Source of the DNA: Sphingomonas folli
Lineage (GTDB): Bacteria; Pseudomonadota; Alphaproteobacteria; Sphingomonadales; Sphingomonadaceae
Assembly: GCF_019429525.1 (NCBI RefSeq)
Contig: NZ_JAHXZL010000006.1
Location: 186,001 to 250,000, forward strand
DNA length: 64,000 bases
Direction: 5' to 3'
In this document: piece by piece, positions 63,032-64,000 of the stretch
How positions within the stretch are numbered: position 1 is the first letter of the stretch
Layout: the number at the start of each line of letters is the position of its first letter
Program-made: the position numbers and the translations under genes
The notes under the pieces: generated by a model
Database searches by the model: none
What the model saw: the letters and a program-made list of their open reading frames with translations, nothing else
What the model was told of the DNA's origin: nothing

Positions 63032-64000
63032 TCAGGCGCGCTGCAGCGCGCGGGCGCGGCGGCGCTGGACCGAGCTGCCGATCCCCATCGCCTCGCGATA
63101 TTTCGCCACGGTGCGGCGCGCGATCCCGAACCCCTTGGCCTCGAGCAGCTCCACCAGAGTGTCGTCGGACAGAATCGTGTCGCCCTCGCCCGCGATCAGC
63201 GCGCGGATCGCGCTCCTCACCGCCTCGGCCGAGACCGCGTCGCCGCCGTCCGCCGCGGCGATCGCCGAGGTGAAGAAATACTTCAGCTCGAACAGCCCGC
63301 GCGCGCAGCTGAGATATTTGTTGCTGGTGACGCGGCTCACGGTCGACTCGTGCAGCTCGATCGCGTCCGCCACCTGGCGCAGCGTCAGCGGGCGCAAATG
63401 CGCGACGCCGTGGAGGAAGAAGGCCTCCTGCTGGCGCACGATCTCGGTCGCCACCTTGATGATCGTGCGCTGGCGCTGGTCGAGCGCCTTGACCAGCCAG
63501 TTGGCGCTGGCGAGCTTCTCGGCGAGCCAGGTCTTGCCCGCGCGGTCCTGCGCCCCGCCGGCGAGCTCGGCATAATAGCTCTTGTTGACCAGCACGCGCG
63601 GCAGCGTCGCGGCGTTGAGCTCGATCGCCCAGCCGCCGCGCGCGCGGGTCACGTTGAGGTCGGGGATCACCGGCGCGGGCGGGTCGCCGCCGTAGCGGAA
63701 GCCGGGCTTGGGATCATAGCCGCGCAGCTCGCGGATCATGTCCGCCATGTCCTCGTCGTCGGCGCGGCAGATCTTCCTGAGCCGCGCCAGCTCGCCGCGC
63801 GCGAGCAGGTCGAGGTGGTCGAGCAGCCGCGCCATCATGGGGTCGTAGCGGTCCGCGTCGCGCGCCTGGATCGCGAGACACTCGGCGAGGTCGCGCGCGC
63901 CCACCCCGGTCGGCTCGAAGCGCTGGATCGCGGCGAGCACCGCCTCGACCTGAGCGAGCGGCACGCCGAGCCGCTGCGCCACGTCGAGCAGGTCCGCGCG
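63032..64000 (-). CDS. rpoN: RNA polymerase sigma-54 factor, partial (5' end beyond window)
   Basis: The 322 residues visible cover the core-binding domain (QRFEPTGVGARDLAECLAIQ, MIRELRGYDPKPGFRYGGDP), the helix-turn-helix region (ADAIELHESTVSRVTSNKYL) and the RpoN box ARRTVAKYREAMGIGSSVQR that reads the -24 promoter element. The N-terminal activator-responsive region lies beyond 64000, so the start is not seen. Sigma-54 directs nitrogen and other enhancer-dependent genes. The frame is intact to the edge. Confidence 0.96.
   Translation of the reverse strand, partial: RADLLDVAQRLGVPLAQVEAVLAAIQRFEPTGVGARDLAECLAIQARDADRYDPMMARLLDHLDLLARGELARLRKICRADDEDMADMIRELRGYDPKPGFRYGGDPPAPVIPDLNVTRARGGWAIELNAATLPRVLVNKSYYAELAGGAQDRAGKTWLAEKLASANWLVKALDQRQRTIIKVATEIVRQQEAFFLHGVAHLRPLTLRQVADAIELHESTVSRVTSNKYLSCARGLFELKYFFTSAIAAADGGDAVSAEAVRSAIRALIAGEGDTILSDDTLVELLEAKGFGIARRTVAKYREAMGIGSSVQRRRARALQRA

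Overview
The window is a chromosomal segment of a G+C-rich (about 72% by eye) alphaproteobacterium, most likely Sphingomonas or a close sphingomonad. Supporting signs are the block rpmF-plsX-fabH-ihfA-merR, an HWE-family histidine kinase, a fused PabB-PabC, candidate EcfG-type promoters and the style of intergenic palindromes. Genes are densely packed with many ATGA/GTGA stop-start overlaps. I see no rRNA, tRNA, CRISPR array, prophage or insertion sequence.

Layout. 1-6.1 kb: NIPSNAP protein, a small DUF883-like membrane protein, a CocE/NonD hydrolase, then an overlapping kinase / response regulator / lactonase operon. 6.1-11.6 kb: a TlpA-like lipoprotein whose start codon overlaps that of divergent argH, then a small lipoprotein, lysA, a truncated siroheme synthase and a CorA/ZntB transporter. 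11.7-15.8 kb: a divergent ohr/ohrR peroxide pair and the rpmF-plsX-fabH-ihfA-merR operon. 16-30 kb: metabolism and envelope genes (glyoxalase-like hydrolase, pabBC, aspartate aminotransferase, msrA, ubiA, GntP permease, acid phosphatase, MetX-like hydrolase, cyclophilin, thioesterase, lemA-TPM-TPM). 30-31.7 kb: a divergent HxlR/SDR pair and an unknown membrane protein.

31.7-37.5 kb holds the most unusual locus. On the minus strand, a LuxR-type regulator is followed by a five-gene operon. Its products are a long exported protein made of a Ser/Asn/Thr/Asp octapeptide repeat, a small exported protein sharing the same C-terminal motif, a C39-type cysteine peptidase, another exported protein, and an outer-membrane beta-barrel with an N-terminal coiled coil. 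The architecture parallels the Pseudomonas fap functional-amyloid operon (FapB/FapC, FapD, FapF), but the subunit sequences look quite different. I infer a sphingomonad Fap-like fibre export system.

37.8-53.4 kb is mostly housekeeping: MFS exporter, AsmA-like protein, rpmI-rplT with a terminator, GIY-YIG protein, pheS-pheT, aldose epimerase, rpoZ, phospholipase D-like protein, an MCP and an APC permease. 53.7-60.9 kb is a catabolic cluster: GH127 beta-L-arabinofuranosidase, Ldh-family imino-acid reductase, secreted DUF885 peptidase, DHDPS-family deaminase and 4-hydroxyproline epimerase. Two identical ATCGTATACTAA sites precede its two likely transcription units. I infer use of arabinosylated hydroxyproline from plant cell-wall glycoproteins. 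61.2-64 kb: a class I glutamine-amidotransferase-like hydrolase, a serine acetyltransferase and the C-terminal part of RpoN, cut by the window edge. Three families of dispersed palindromic repeats sit in intergenic gaps throughout.
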